Below are positions 18,671 to 27,347 of a stretch of 35,601 nucleotides of DNA, one piece after another. Below the pieces are notes generated by a model. It made no database searches and was not told where the DNA came from. It saw only the letters and a list, made by a program, of their open reading frames with translations. Every line of letters begins with the position of its first letter. Position 1 is the first letter of the stretch. The translations under genes and the position numbers were made by a program. This DNA is from Micromonospora parastrephiae (GTDB lineage: Bacteria > Actinomycetota > Actinomycetes > Mycobacteriales > Micromonosporaceae), in the NCBI RefSeq assembly GCF_016802865.1, contig NZ_JAEVHM010000043.1, positions 1 through 35,601 on the forward strand, written 5' to 3'.

Positions 18671-18685
18671 TACCCCTGGGGGGTA
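18671..18685. promoter_or_regulatory. CsoR operator box 1
   Basis: TACCCCTGGGGGGTA is a near-perfect match to the TACCCC-N-GGGGTA pseudo-palindrome bound by CsoR proteins. It lies 16 bases before the csoR start and overlaps TATGGT hexamers (18684-18689 and 18689-18694) that may be the copZ -10. Confidence 0.8.
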
Positions 18686-18707
18686 TGGTATGGTCCTCCC
18701 TGGCAGA

Positions 18708-18722
18708 TACCCCCACCGGGTA
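18708..18722. promoter_or_regulatory. CsoR operator box 2
   Basis: TACCCCCACCGGGTA is a second, slightly weaker copy of the CsoR pseudo-palindrome, 37 bases centre to centre from box 1 and about 30 bases before the copZ ATG. Two boxes on the same DNA would allow cooperative repression of both directions. Confidence 0.65.
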
Positions 18723-18751
18723 CCGGTAGGCGAGGCGAAGGAGACGGTCCG

Positions 18752-18979
18752 ATGGTCAACACGACGTACCAGGTGCAGGGCATGACCTGTGGGCACTGCG
18801 TCAGCGCGGTCAGCGCCGAGGTCGGCGCCCTCCCGGGTGTGCACGACGTCCAGGTCGACCTCGCCACCGGCCGGGTCACCGTGAGCAGCGACCAGCCGCT
18901 GGACGTGGCGTCCGTCCGGGCCGCCGTCGACGAGGCCGGCTACGACCTCGTCGACGGCTCCTCGGGAGGCCCGGCGTGA
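18752..18979 (+). CDS. copZ: CopZ-like copper chaperone (HMA domain)
   Basis: 75 aa; a single HMA ferredoxin-like fold with the metal site M-T-C-G-H-C (VQGMTCGHCVSAV), then GVHDVQVDLATGRVTV and AVDEAGYDLVDG. It carries Cu(I) in the cytosol and hands it to CopA or CsoR. The ATG follows AAGGAGACGG. Its TGA overlaps the GTG of the next gene (GTGA), and copA follows, so the three form one operon controlled by the CsoR boxes just upstream. Confidence 0.93.
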   Translation: MVNTTYQVQGMTCGHCVSAVSAEVGALPGVHDVQVDLATGRVTVSSDQPLDVASVRAAVDEAGYDLVDGSSGGPA

Positions 18980-19926
18980 ACACGGTGACCCGACTGGGCG
19001 GGTTCGCCCTCGGTCTCGTGGCGGTCTTCGGCACGGCGTACGGGGTCGGCCGCGTGGTCGACCCCGGCGCCCCCGCCGCCGAGAGCCGACACGACGGCGC
19101 CGCCACCAGCTCGGTCGGGGAGCACGACGAGACGGTCGACCGGCTCCCCGGCGGCCTGCTCGTCTCCGACCGTGGCTACACCCTCGAACCGGTCGCCGCC
19201 CCGGCCGGCGAGTTCGCCTTCACGATCGACGGCCCGGACGGCCGCCCGGTCACCCGGTACGACGTCGCCCACGACAAGCGGATGCACCTGATCGTGGCCC
19301 GACGGGACCTCTCCGGCTTCCGCCACGTCCACCCCGACCTGACTCCGGACGGCACCTGGCGGGTCGCCACACCCCTGGCCGGCCCCGGGCAGTGGCGGGC
19401 CTTCGCCGACTTCACCCCGGCCGGGGGTGAGCCGCTCACCCTCGGCGTCGACGTGACCGTCCCGGGGGAGCTGGCCGAACGGCCGCTGCCAGCCCCGGCG
19501 ACCAGCACCGTCGTCGACGGCTACACGGTCACCCTGGCCGGCGAGCCGCAGCCCGGCCGCACCTCGCCGCTCACCCTGACCATCAGCCGCGACGGGCAGC
19601 CGGTCACCGACCTGGAGCCCTACCTGGGCGCGTACGGGCACCTGGTGGCGCTGCGCCGGGGCGACCTCGCGTACCTGCACGTGCACCCGGACGGGACTCC
19701 CGGCGACGGCCGGACCCGACCCGGCCCGACCGTCGCCTTCCTCGCCGAGGTGCCGTCGGCCGGCAGCTACCGGCTCTACCTCGACTTCCGGCACGGCGGG
19801 GCGGTGCACAGCGCCGAGTTCACCGTCGTCGCCGGCGCCGCCACGGCCGGGGGCGACCCCAGCCCGAGTGGACCCGCACCGACCGGGGGCGCCGAGCACG
19901 GCACCCCCGGACACGGGCACAACTGA
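18976..19926 (+). CDS. Membrane-anchored extracytoplasmic protein with duplicated HVHPD motif
   Basis: 316 aa, GTG start overlapping the copZ stop. An N-terminal hydrophobic segment (residues 6-26) acts as signal or anchor. Beyond it are two related beta-rich domains, each containing the block H-L-(I/V)-A-x-R-R/G-x-D-L-x-x-(F/Y)-x-H-V-H-P-D: residues 103-121 and 221-239. The C-terminus is disordered and ends in a His-rich tail ([10 protein letters not shown]). The His/Met-rich blocks and its position between copZ and copA strongly suggest an extracytoplasmic copper-binding or copper-handing protein. I do not recognise a characterised family; similar unnamed proteins are found in actinobacterial copper operons. 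An enzyme such as a multicopper oxidase is excluded by size and motifs. Confidence 0.85.
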   Translation: MNTVTRLGGFALGLVAVFGTAYGVGRVVDPGAPAAESRHDGAATSSVGEHDETVDRLPGGLLVSDRGYTLEPVAAPAGEFAFTIDGPDGRPVTRYDVAHDKRMHLIVARRDLSGFRHVHPDLTPDGTWRVATPLAGPGQWRAFADFTPAGGEPLTLGVDVTVPGELAERPLPAPATSTVVDGYTVTLAGEPQPGRTSPLTLTISRDGQPVTDLEPYLGAYGHLVALRRGDLAYLHVHPDGTPGDGRTRPGPTVAFLAEVPSAGSYRLYLDFRHGGAVHSAEFTVVAGAATAGGDPSPSGPAPTGGAEHGTPGHGHN

Positions 19927-19938
19927 CGGGACCGGACG

Positions 19939-22193
<2,255 letters not shown>

Positions 22194-22203
22194 TGGCGGT
22201 AAT

Positions 22204-22229
22204 GGTTGGACCGACGAAGGCGGGGGTAC
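22204..22229 (+). promoter_or_regulatory. Candidate sigma-B-like promoter of csbD
   Basis: GGTTGGA (22204-22210), a 13-base spacer, and GGGTAC (22224-22229) resemble the GTTT-N14-GGGTAT stress promoters recognised by actinobacterial sigma-B/F-type factors. It lies 40 bases before the csbD start. The -35 match is partial. Confidence 0.5.
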
Positions 22230-22268
22230 TGCTGTAGTCGTAGCGACGCTCGCAATGGAGGTTGGCAC

Positions 22269-22442
22269 ATGGGTATCGACGACAAGATCAACAACGCCAC
22301 CGAGGACGCGACCGGCAAGCTGAAGGAAGGCGCCGGTCGGGCCACCGACAACGAGCAGCTCGAGGCCGAGGGCCGCACCGACCAGTCCACCGCCAAGCTC
22401 AAGCAGGCCGGCGAGAAGATCAAGGACGCCTTCAAGAGCTGA
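22269..22442 (+). CDS. CsbD family stress protein
   Basis: 57 aa, highly charged, no membrane segment: MGIDDKINNATEDATGKLKE, then GRATDNEQLEAEGRTDQ and AKLKQAGEKIKDAFKS, the full CsbD pattern of repeated amphipathic segments. CsbD proteins are abundant stress-induced proteins of unknown mechanism, first described as a sigma-B regulon member in Bacillus. The ATG follows AATGGAGGTTGG, a strong site. It is a single-gene unit between a sigma-B-like promoter and a perfect hairpin. Confidence 0.92.
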   Translation: MGIDDKINNATEDATGKLKEGAGRATDNEQLEAEGRTDQSTAKLKQAGEKIKDAFKS

Positions 22443-22460
22443 CGTGCGACGAACCCGCGC

Positions 22461-22490
22461 GCCGGGTCGGTGATCATTCACCGGCCCGGC
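22461..22490. terminator. Hairpin after csbD
   Basis: GCCGGGTCGGTGA pairs with TCACCGGCCCGGC (13 bp with one G-U in RNA) around a TCAT loop, starting 19 bases after the csbD stop and followed by GTGTTGTGTG. Confidence 0.88.
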
Positions 22491-22591
22491 GTGTTGTGTG
22501 TCCGGCCCCGTCTCGGTGACCCTGAGATCCCCCTGATTCCACGGTTGGTCCCCACTCCCACGCGCCGATACCTGCTAGCTTCTATTGGCAT

Positions 22592-22954
22592 GTGCAAGGG
22601 CTGGTTTTGAGTGCCGCACCGCCGCCAACCGGCGACGAACTGGTCCGGGTGCTGGCCACCCTGGCCAACCCGCACCGGATGCGGGTCGTCGCCGCGCTGG
22701 CTCGTGAACGTGCCTACGTCAGCGGGCTGGCCCGGCAACTGGGCATCAGCCGGGCGCTGTTGCAGGTCCACCTACGGAAGCTGGCGGCGGCCGGGCTGGT
22801 CACCGCTCGCCTGGAGTTGTCGGAGGACGGGAAGGCCATGAACTACTACGAGGTGGAGCCGTTCGTGCTCACACTCACCCCCGAGGTCATCGCGGCGGCG
22901 GTCGAGACGCTGACCGTGCCCGATTCGGGCCAGCAGCCAGGAGCGGAGCGATGA
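22592..22954 (+). CDS. ArsR-like winged-helix regulator
   Basis: 120 aa from GTG; a TTG at 22607 is an alternative start, and neither has a clear Shine-Dalgarno. The core LVRVLATLANPHRMRVVAAL, RAYVSGLARQLGISRALLQV and HLRKLAAAGLVTARLEL is a classical ArsR-type winged helix with recognition helix near residues 49-62. No metal-binding CxC motif is present, so metal sensing is unlikely. The C-terminal part (MNYYEVEPFVLTLTPEVIA) resembles dimerisation segments of the group. The stop overlaps the ATG of the next gene (ATGA), a small membrane protein, so regulator and membrane protein are made together, which hints at sequestration or signalling at the membrane (inference). Confidence 0.85.
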   Translation: MQGLVLSAAPPPTGDELVRVLATLANPHRMRVVAALARERAYVSGLARQLGISRALLQVHLRKLAAAGLVTARLELSEDGKAMNYYEVEPFVLTLTPEVIAAAVETLTVPDSGQQPGAER

Positions 22955-23220
22955 GCGAGCACGACTGGACCGAGGTGGTCGGCGCGATCGGCATCTTCGC
23001 CCTGCTGATCAGCGTGTTCACGGTGACCGTCGTGCAGCTCGCCAAGACCCGGCGGGCCCGGTTCGAGGCGGCCCGCGCGGACGACTACCGCCGGCTCGCC
23101 GAAACCGCAGCCCAGGCCCAGGCGGAGAACGCCCGCCTGCTCGCGGCGATGGACGGCCGGCTGGGTGGGATGGAGACCCGGATGACCACCCTCGAACGCG
23201 TCCTCCGCGAGGTCGACTGA
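22951..23220 (+). CDS. Small single-pass membrane protein with coiled coil
   Basis: 89 aa. Membrane helix at about 8-31 (VVGAIGIFALLISVFTVTVV), then a basic stretch KTRRARF and a long heptad-type coiled coil (35-88, rich in Ala/Glu/Arg/Leu). The topology predicts a cytosolic coiled coil. It overlaps the upstream winged-helix regulator by 4 bases and is followed by a strong terminator, so the two genes are a closed unit. No known domain recognised; a role in tethering or inhibiting the regulator is only a suggestion. Confidence 0.8.
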   Translation: MSEHDWTEVVGAIGIFALLISVFTVTVVQLAKTRRARFEAARADDYRRLAETAAQAQAENARLLAAMDGRLGGMETRMTTLERVLREVD

Positions 23221-23237
23221 CCTCGGCGGACGAAGAC

Positions 23238-23271
23238 CCCGGGCCGTCGAGCGGCTACTCGACGGCCCGGG
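23238..23271. terminator. Hairpin after regulator/membrane protein pair
   Basis: CCCGGGCCGTCGAG and CTCGACGGCCCGGG form a perfect 14-bp stem with loop CGGCTA, 18 bases after the stop of the 89-aa gene. Confidence 0.9.
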
Positions 23272-23343
23272 TGGAAGCAGCATCACCTCGCCCACTGGGC
23301 GGGTTCCACCGGTAACGCTCCTTCGAGGAGAGGACAGCACCTC

Positions 23344-24807
23344 ATGCTGCGCGTACGCAAATCCGCCGTCGGCTGGGCGGTCGCCCTGGCCCTCACGGCC
23401 GCCGGCCTGACGCCGGCCAGCCCGGCCACCGCCCAACCTGCCATCGACTGGCGGCCCTGCGCCAAGGACGCCACGGCCGAGTGCGGCACCCTGTCGCTGC
23501 CGGTCGACTGGAACCACCCTCGGGGAGAACGTTTCGAGCTGGCTCTCGCCCGCCGGGTCGCCACCGATCCGGCCGCCCGCAAGGGTTCGCTGGTGTTCGG
23601 CCCCGGCGGGCCCGGCGACAGCGGGGTGGACCGGGTGGTGACCGGCAGCTCCCGGTTCAGCGCCGACCTGCGCCGCCGGTTCGACATCGTCAGCTTCGAC
23701 CCGCGCGGCACCGGCGGCAGCCATCCGGTGGTCTGTTCACGGGACCTGCTCGCCCAGCAACCGCAACTGCTGACCGACCAGGCCCAGTTCGACGCCACGC
23801 TGGCCGGCAACGCGCTGCTGCGCGCCAACTGCCGGGCCCGCACCGGCCCGCTCTACGACCACGTGGACACGACCAGCGCCGCTCGTGACCTCGACGCGGT
23901 CCGCGCTGCGCTCGGCGAGCGTCGGCTGACCTTCCACGGCAGCTCGTACGGCACCCTGCTCGGGCAGCGGTACGCCGAGCTGTTCCCCGACCGGGTTCGG
24001 GCCGTGGTGCTGGAGGCCGCGATGGACCACAGCCTCGGCACCCGCGCCTTCCTCGACACCCAGGCGGTCACCGCCGAGGGCGCGTTCGACGAGTTCGTCG
24101 CCTGGTGTGACCGGTCCACCGCCTGCGCCCTGCACGGGCGGGACTTCCGGGCGATCTGGACCGGGCTGCGCGCCCGGGCCGAGCGGGGCGTCCTGACCGA
24201 CCCGAAGCGGCCCGGGGTCCTGCTGACCCCGTTCGAGCTGACCCGGCTCACCCACAAGGAGTTCTACGACACGTGGCGGTGGCCGGGGCTGGCCGAGTGG
24301 CTCCGCACGATGGGGGCTTCCGCCTCGCCGACCCCGGGGGTCGCGGCCGATGCCGGGGCGACGGGCGACGCCGTGGCCCCGTACCCGTTCGCGGTCTTCT
24401 GTCAGGACTGGAGCCTGCCCGTCCGCGACTACCGGGAGTACGCCGGGCACCTGCGCCGGATGGCCCGGCTCGCACCCGACCTCCGGTACCCGACGGCGGT
24501 GTTCGCTCTCGTGACCTGCCTGGGCGCTCCGGCGCCGGTCGCCAACCCGCAGCACCGCCTACGGGTCCGCAGCGATGTGCCGCTGCTGATCGCCGCCACC
24601 GTGCACGACCCGGCGAGCGGATACAACTGGGCCACCAACGTGGCGCGACAGTTGGGTGGGCACGGTGTGCTGCTCACGTACCAGGGTTGGGGGCACGGCA
24701 GCTACACCAGCAGCCCGTGCGTGCGGCGAGCCGTCGACTCCTACCTGATCGATCAGGTGGCGCCCGCCCGGGGCGCCACCTGCCCGGCCATCGCACCCGA
24801 GGCGTGA
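23344..24807 (+). CDS. Secreted alpha/beta hydrolase, tripeptidyl aminopeptidase-like (TAP)
   Basis: 487 aa with a Sec signal peptide (residues 1-30, cleavage after ATA). The alpha/beta-hydrolase fold shows an oxyanion-loop GPGGPGDSG (86-94), nucleophile S201 in HGSSYG, and in the C-terminal TAP-like domain D422 (TVHDPASGYNW) and H451 (GWGHGSY), completing the Ser-Asp-His triad. Paired cysteines (C39/C47, C131/C163 and C454+5 region) suggest disulfides. The family (S33; Streptomyces tripeptidyl aminopeptidase and relatives) removes tripeptides or hydrolyses esters outside the cell. The actual substrate is unknown. The gene follows a terminator, with GAGGAGAGGA ahead of the ATG, and is a stand-alone unit. 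Confidence 0.9.
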   Translation: MLRVRKSAVGWAVALALTAAGLTPASPATAQPAIDWRPCAKDATAECGTLSLPVDWNHPRGERFELALARRVATDPAARKGSLVFGPGGPGDSGVDRVVTGSSRFSADLRRRFDIVSFDPRGTGGSHPVVCSRDLLAQQPQLLTDQAQFDATLAGNALLRANCRARTGPLYDHVDTTSAARDLDAVRAALGERRLTFHGSSYGTLLGQRYAELFPDRVRAVVLEAAMDHSLGTRAFLDTQAVTAEGAFDEFVAWCDRSTACALHGRDFRAIWTGLRARAERGVLTDPKRPGVLLTPFELTRLTHKEFYDTWRWPGLAEWLRTMGASASPTPGVAADAGATGDAVAPYPFAVFCQDWSLPVRDYREYAGHLRRMARLAPDLRYPTAVFALVTCLGAPAPVANPQHRLRVRSDVPLLIAATVHDPASGYNWATNVARQLGGHGVLLTYQGWGHGSYTSSPCVRRAVDSYLIDQVAPARGATCPAIAPEA

Positions 24808-24864
24808 CCGCACGCCGTCGGCCGTCGGGTGGTCAGGTCCACCCGGCGGCCGGCGGCGGTGTGC

Positions 24865-25506
24865 TCAGGGGCGTCGGGTGGCCCGTACGACGACGTCGTG
24901 CAGTGGATTCTCCTGCCCTCCGGGGCCGGTCACCGTGCGGTGGTGCTCCTCGGCGGTGGTGACCTCCCAGGTGGCGGGGTCCAGGCCCGCGGTGATGTCC
25001 GCTACGGTGACCGACGCTTCGGCGGGCGGGTGGTGCCCGTGCCCGGTGGCTCCTGGAGCGTGCAGGTGCCCGACGATCAGGAGGGTTCCGCCGGGCGCCA
25101 CCCAGGTGGAGATGCGGTCGTAGAAGGCCAGTTGCGGCATCGCCGGGTGCGCGTAGTGGGTCGTCACCAGGTCGAACCGTGTTCCCGGATCCCAGGTCGT
25201 CAGGTCCGCCTCCACCCACCGCACCCGCTCGGACACCCCGCCGGCCGTCGCGCGTCCGGCGGCGACGGCGAGGGCGGCGGACGCGATGTCGACGGCGGTG
25301 ACCTGCCAGCCGTGCCCGGCGAGCCAGAGGGCCTCGGCGCCGGTGCCGCACCCGGCGTCCAGGGCCGTGCCGGGCGTCAGGCCGGTGGTCTCACCGGCCA
25401 GGTACGGGTGCGGGGGACCCGCGCCGGCGGCACCTGAGTGGCCGTGGTGCGTCTGCTGCCAGTGCCGCTCCCAGTAGTCCCTGTCGAAGTCGTGCTGCTC
25501 TGTCAT
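24865..25506 (-). CDS. Class I SAM-dependent methyltransferase
   Basis: 213 aa from ATG behind GAAGGAGCAG. N-terminus DFDRDYWERHWQQTHHG is typical of small TehB/thiopurine-like methyltransferases. Motif I is ALDAGCGTGAEALWLA (D50-G55), followed by the acidic residue in VTAVDIASAAL, and WVEADLTTWDPGTRFDLVTT and LLIVGHLH complete the Rossmann fold. The middle His-rich stretch GATGHGHHPP is unusual. The substrate is not predictable. A good promoter with an embedded inverted repeat lies just upstream. The gene sits downstream of the sigma-factor operon on the same strand but has its own promoter, so it is probably not strictly co-transcribed. Confidence 0.88.
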   Translation of the reverse strand: MTEQHDFDRDYWERHWQQTHHGHSGAAGAGPPHPYLAGETTGLTPGTALDAGCGTGAEALWLAGHGWQVTAVDIASAALAVAAGRATAGGVSERVRWVEADLTTWDPGTRFDLVTTHYAHPAMPQLAFYDRISTWVAPGGTLLIVGHLHAPGATGHGHHPPAEASVTVADITAGLDPATWEVTTAEEHHRTVTGPGGQENPLHDVVVRATRRP

Positions 25507-25550
25507 CTGGCTGCTCCTTCGCCTGTCGGCTGCGACTGTGACCGGCATCG

Positions 25551-25584
25551 GAGCAATATGCAAAACCTCTTGCCGGTTTGGCAA
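25551..25584 (-). promoter_or_regulatory. Promoter of the methyltransferase gene with inverted repeat
   Basis: On the minus strand TTGCCA (25584-25579) and CATATT (25560-25555) are separated by 18 bases. TTGCC-GGTTT-GGCAA (25570-25584) is an inverted repeat overlapping the -35, a typical repressor position. The segment is locally A+T-rich. Confidence 0.5.
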
Positions 25585-25596
25585 AAAGCGAACTCG

Positions 25597-26847
25597 TCAC
25601 TGCCCGGCCAGCCGGGCGGCCTTCAGCTCCAGGTACCGCTGCTCGGGCCGGCTCGTGGTGCCCCGCGCCGCCGCCAGGTACGCCGCCCGCGCCGCTTTCG
25701 GCTCCCCGGCCAGCTCCAGCAGGTGCGCCCGGACGGCGGCGAGCCGGTGGTGCCCCGCCGTGCGCTCGTCCGCGTCGAGGGGTGTGAGCAGGGCGAGCCC
25801 GGCCCGTGGCCCGTCCACCATGGCCACGGCCACCGCCTGGTTGAGGGTGACCATCGGATTCGGGGCGATCCGGGCCAGCAGCCGGTAGAGCGCGACGATC
25901 TGCCGCCAGTCCGTCTCCGCCGCCGTCGGCGCCTCGGCGTGCACGGCCGCGATCGCCGCCTGGAGCTGGTAGGGGCCGGGCGGCGACCAGGTCAACGCCT
26001 CGGTGATCAGCGCGACCCCCTCCGTGATGGCGGTCGCGTCCCACCGGGTGCGGTCCTGCTCGGCCAGCGGCACCAGCTCCCCGTCCGCGCCCACCCGGGC
26101 TGCCCGGTGCGCGTCGGTGAGCAGCATCAACGCCAGCAACCCCGCCACCTCACCGTCGTCGGGCAGCAGGCCGTGCAGGATGCGGGCCAGCCGGATCGCC
26201 TCGCCGGTCAGGTCGGCCCGGCGCAGATCCGGCCCGCTGGACGCGGTGTACCCCTCGTTGAAGATCAGATAGAGCACGCGCAGCACCGTCCGCAGCCGCT
26301 CCTCCCGTTCACCCGGCCCCGGCATGTCGAAGCGGGCGCCGGCCGCCTCGATCCGCTGCTTCGCCCTGCGGATCCGTTGGCTCATCGTCGCCTCGGGCAC
26401 GAGGTGCGCCCGGGCGATCTGGGCGGTACCGAGTCCGCCGACCGCCCGCAGCGTGAGCGCCACCTGCGCCGATCCGGCCAGCGCCGGATGACAGCAGAGG
26501 AACAGCAGGGTCAGGGTGTCGTCGGCGTCCGCCACCGCCGGCTCCGCGTCGGCCGGCGGCGCCACTGCCGCGTACGCCGGCTCGCGTACCGCCACCGCCA
26601 CCTCGCGTTCGCGGCGGGCGTGTTCGCTGCGCCACTCGTCGGTGAGTCGGCGGGTGGCCACGGTCAGCAACCAGGCGCGGGGATTGTCCGGTAGGCCCTG
26701 CCCGGGCCACTGCGTCGCGGCGGCGAGCAGCGCCTCCTGGACCGCGTCCTCACACCTGTCGAACTGCCCTTGGCGGCGGACCAGCAGGCCGAGGACCTGC
26801 GGCGCGAGCGTGCGCAGCAGATCCTCGACCGTCCGGTCGTCGGTCAC
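25597..26847 (-). CDS. ECF sigma factor with C-terminal helical domain (ECF42-type)
   Basis: 416 aa from GTG overlapping the YCII stop (GTGA). Sigma-2 region at about 8-75 (RQGQFDRCEDAVQEALLAAA; PRAWLLTVATRRLTDEWR), sigma-4 at about 105-170 (VALTLRAVGGLGTAQIARAH; EATMSQRIRRAKQRIE), then a long TPR-like C-terminal domain (180-416) containing LRVLYLIFNEGYTASSG and APNPMVTLNQAVAVAM. This architecture, and the coupled YCII/DGPF gene, define the ECF42 group, which lacks a classical anti-sigma factor and is thought to be controlled through its C-terminal domain. Targets usually include the neighbouring YCII gene. Confidence is high for the family, low for the signal sensed. Confidence 0.93.
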   Translation of the reverse strand: MTDDRTVEDLLRTLAPQVLGLLVRRQGQFDRCEDAVQEALLAAATQWPGQGLPDNPRAWLLTVATRRLTDEWRSEHARREREVAVAVREPAYAAVAPPADAEPAVADADDTLTLLFLCCHPALAGSAQVALTLRAVGGLGTAQIARAHLVPEATMSQRIRRAKQRIEAAGARFDMPGPGEREERLRTVLRVLYLIFNEGYTASSGPDLRRADLTGEAIRLARILHGLLPDDGEVAGLLALMLLTDAHRAARVGADGELVPLAEQDRTRWDATAITEGVALITEALTWSPPGPYQLQAAIAAVHAEAPTAAETDWRQIVALYRLLARIAPNPMVTLNQAVAVAMVDGPRAGLALLTPLDADERTAGHHRLAAVRAHLLELAGEPKAARAAYLAAARGTTSRPEQRYLELKAARLAGQ

Positions 26848-27209
26848 ATCTCCGTCCCGGCCTCGTCCATGATCGGACGGACCTCCAGGGCGCCGCCGAA
26901 GCGCACGTCCGGCCAGCGCGCGGCGATCTCGGCGGCCCGTTGCGGGCTGTCGCAGTCGACCGTCAGGTAACCGGCGAACTGCTCCTTGCTCTCCATGAAC
27001 GGCCCGTCGACGACCTCCGGGTGGCCGCCGGCGAGCCGGACCGTCAACGTCTGCGACGGGTTGGCCAGCGCCTGGCCGCCGACCAGCTCGCCGGTCTCGG
27101 TCAGCTCCTTCATGATCTCGTCGACCTCGCCGAACAGGGCGGTGCGGTCCTGCTCGGTCAACTCCTCGGTGAAGCCGGGCCGGTTCCAGATCAGCAGCAT
27201 GTACTTCAC
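26844..27209 (-). CDS. YCII/DGPF-domain protein
   Basis: 121 aa from GTG behind TGAGGAGCAT; an upstream in-frame extension lacks such a site. VKYMLLIWNRPG opens the ferredoxin-like YCII fold; V-V-D68-G-P-F71-MESKEQFAGYLTVD is the DGPF signature, and the C-terminus reads GALEVRPIMDE. The function of these proteins is unknown, though they are consistently encoded with ECF42-type sigma factors and are typical targets of them. Translational coupling to the sigma gene is shown by the 4-base overlap. Confidence 0.93.
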   Translation of the reverse strand: MKYMLLIWNRPGFTEELTEQDRTALFGEVDEIMKELTETGELVGGQALANPSQTLTVRLAGGHPEVVDGPFMESKEQFAGYLTVDCDSPQRAAEIAARWPDVRFGGALEVRPIMDEAGTEM

Positions 27210-27295
27210 GGGGATGCTCCTCAGTCCTGGTCGCACCCCGGTCGGGGCGCGGCTCACCGGAGGGTCGGAGTCGTCACCCCGTTCCCTACCGCGTA

Positions 27296-27325
27296 CCGAA
27301 GAAAATCGCAGAAAATCTTCTCCGG
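27296..27325. promoter_or_regulatory. A+T-rich repeat upstream of the YCII-sigma operon
   Basis: GAAAATC occurs at 27301-27307 and 27311-27317, exactly one helical turn apart, inside an imperfect palindrome CCGAAGAAAATC...AAAATCTTCTCCGG. It lies about 90-115 bases before the YCII start in otherwise extremely G+C-rich DNA. Candidate operator or upstream promoter element. Confidence 0.4.
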
Positions 27326-27347
27326 CGGCGGTCCCACGCCGGGCGGA

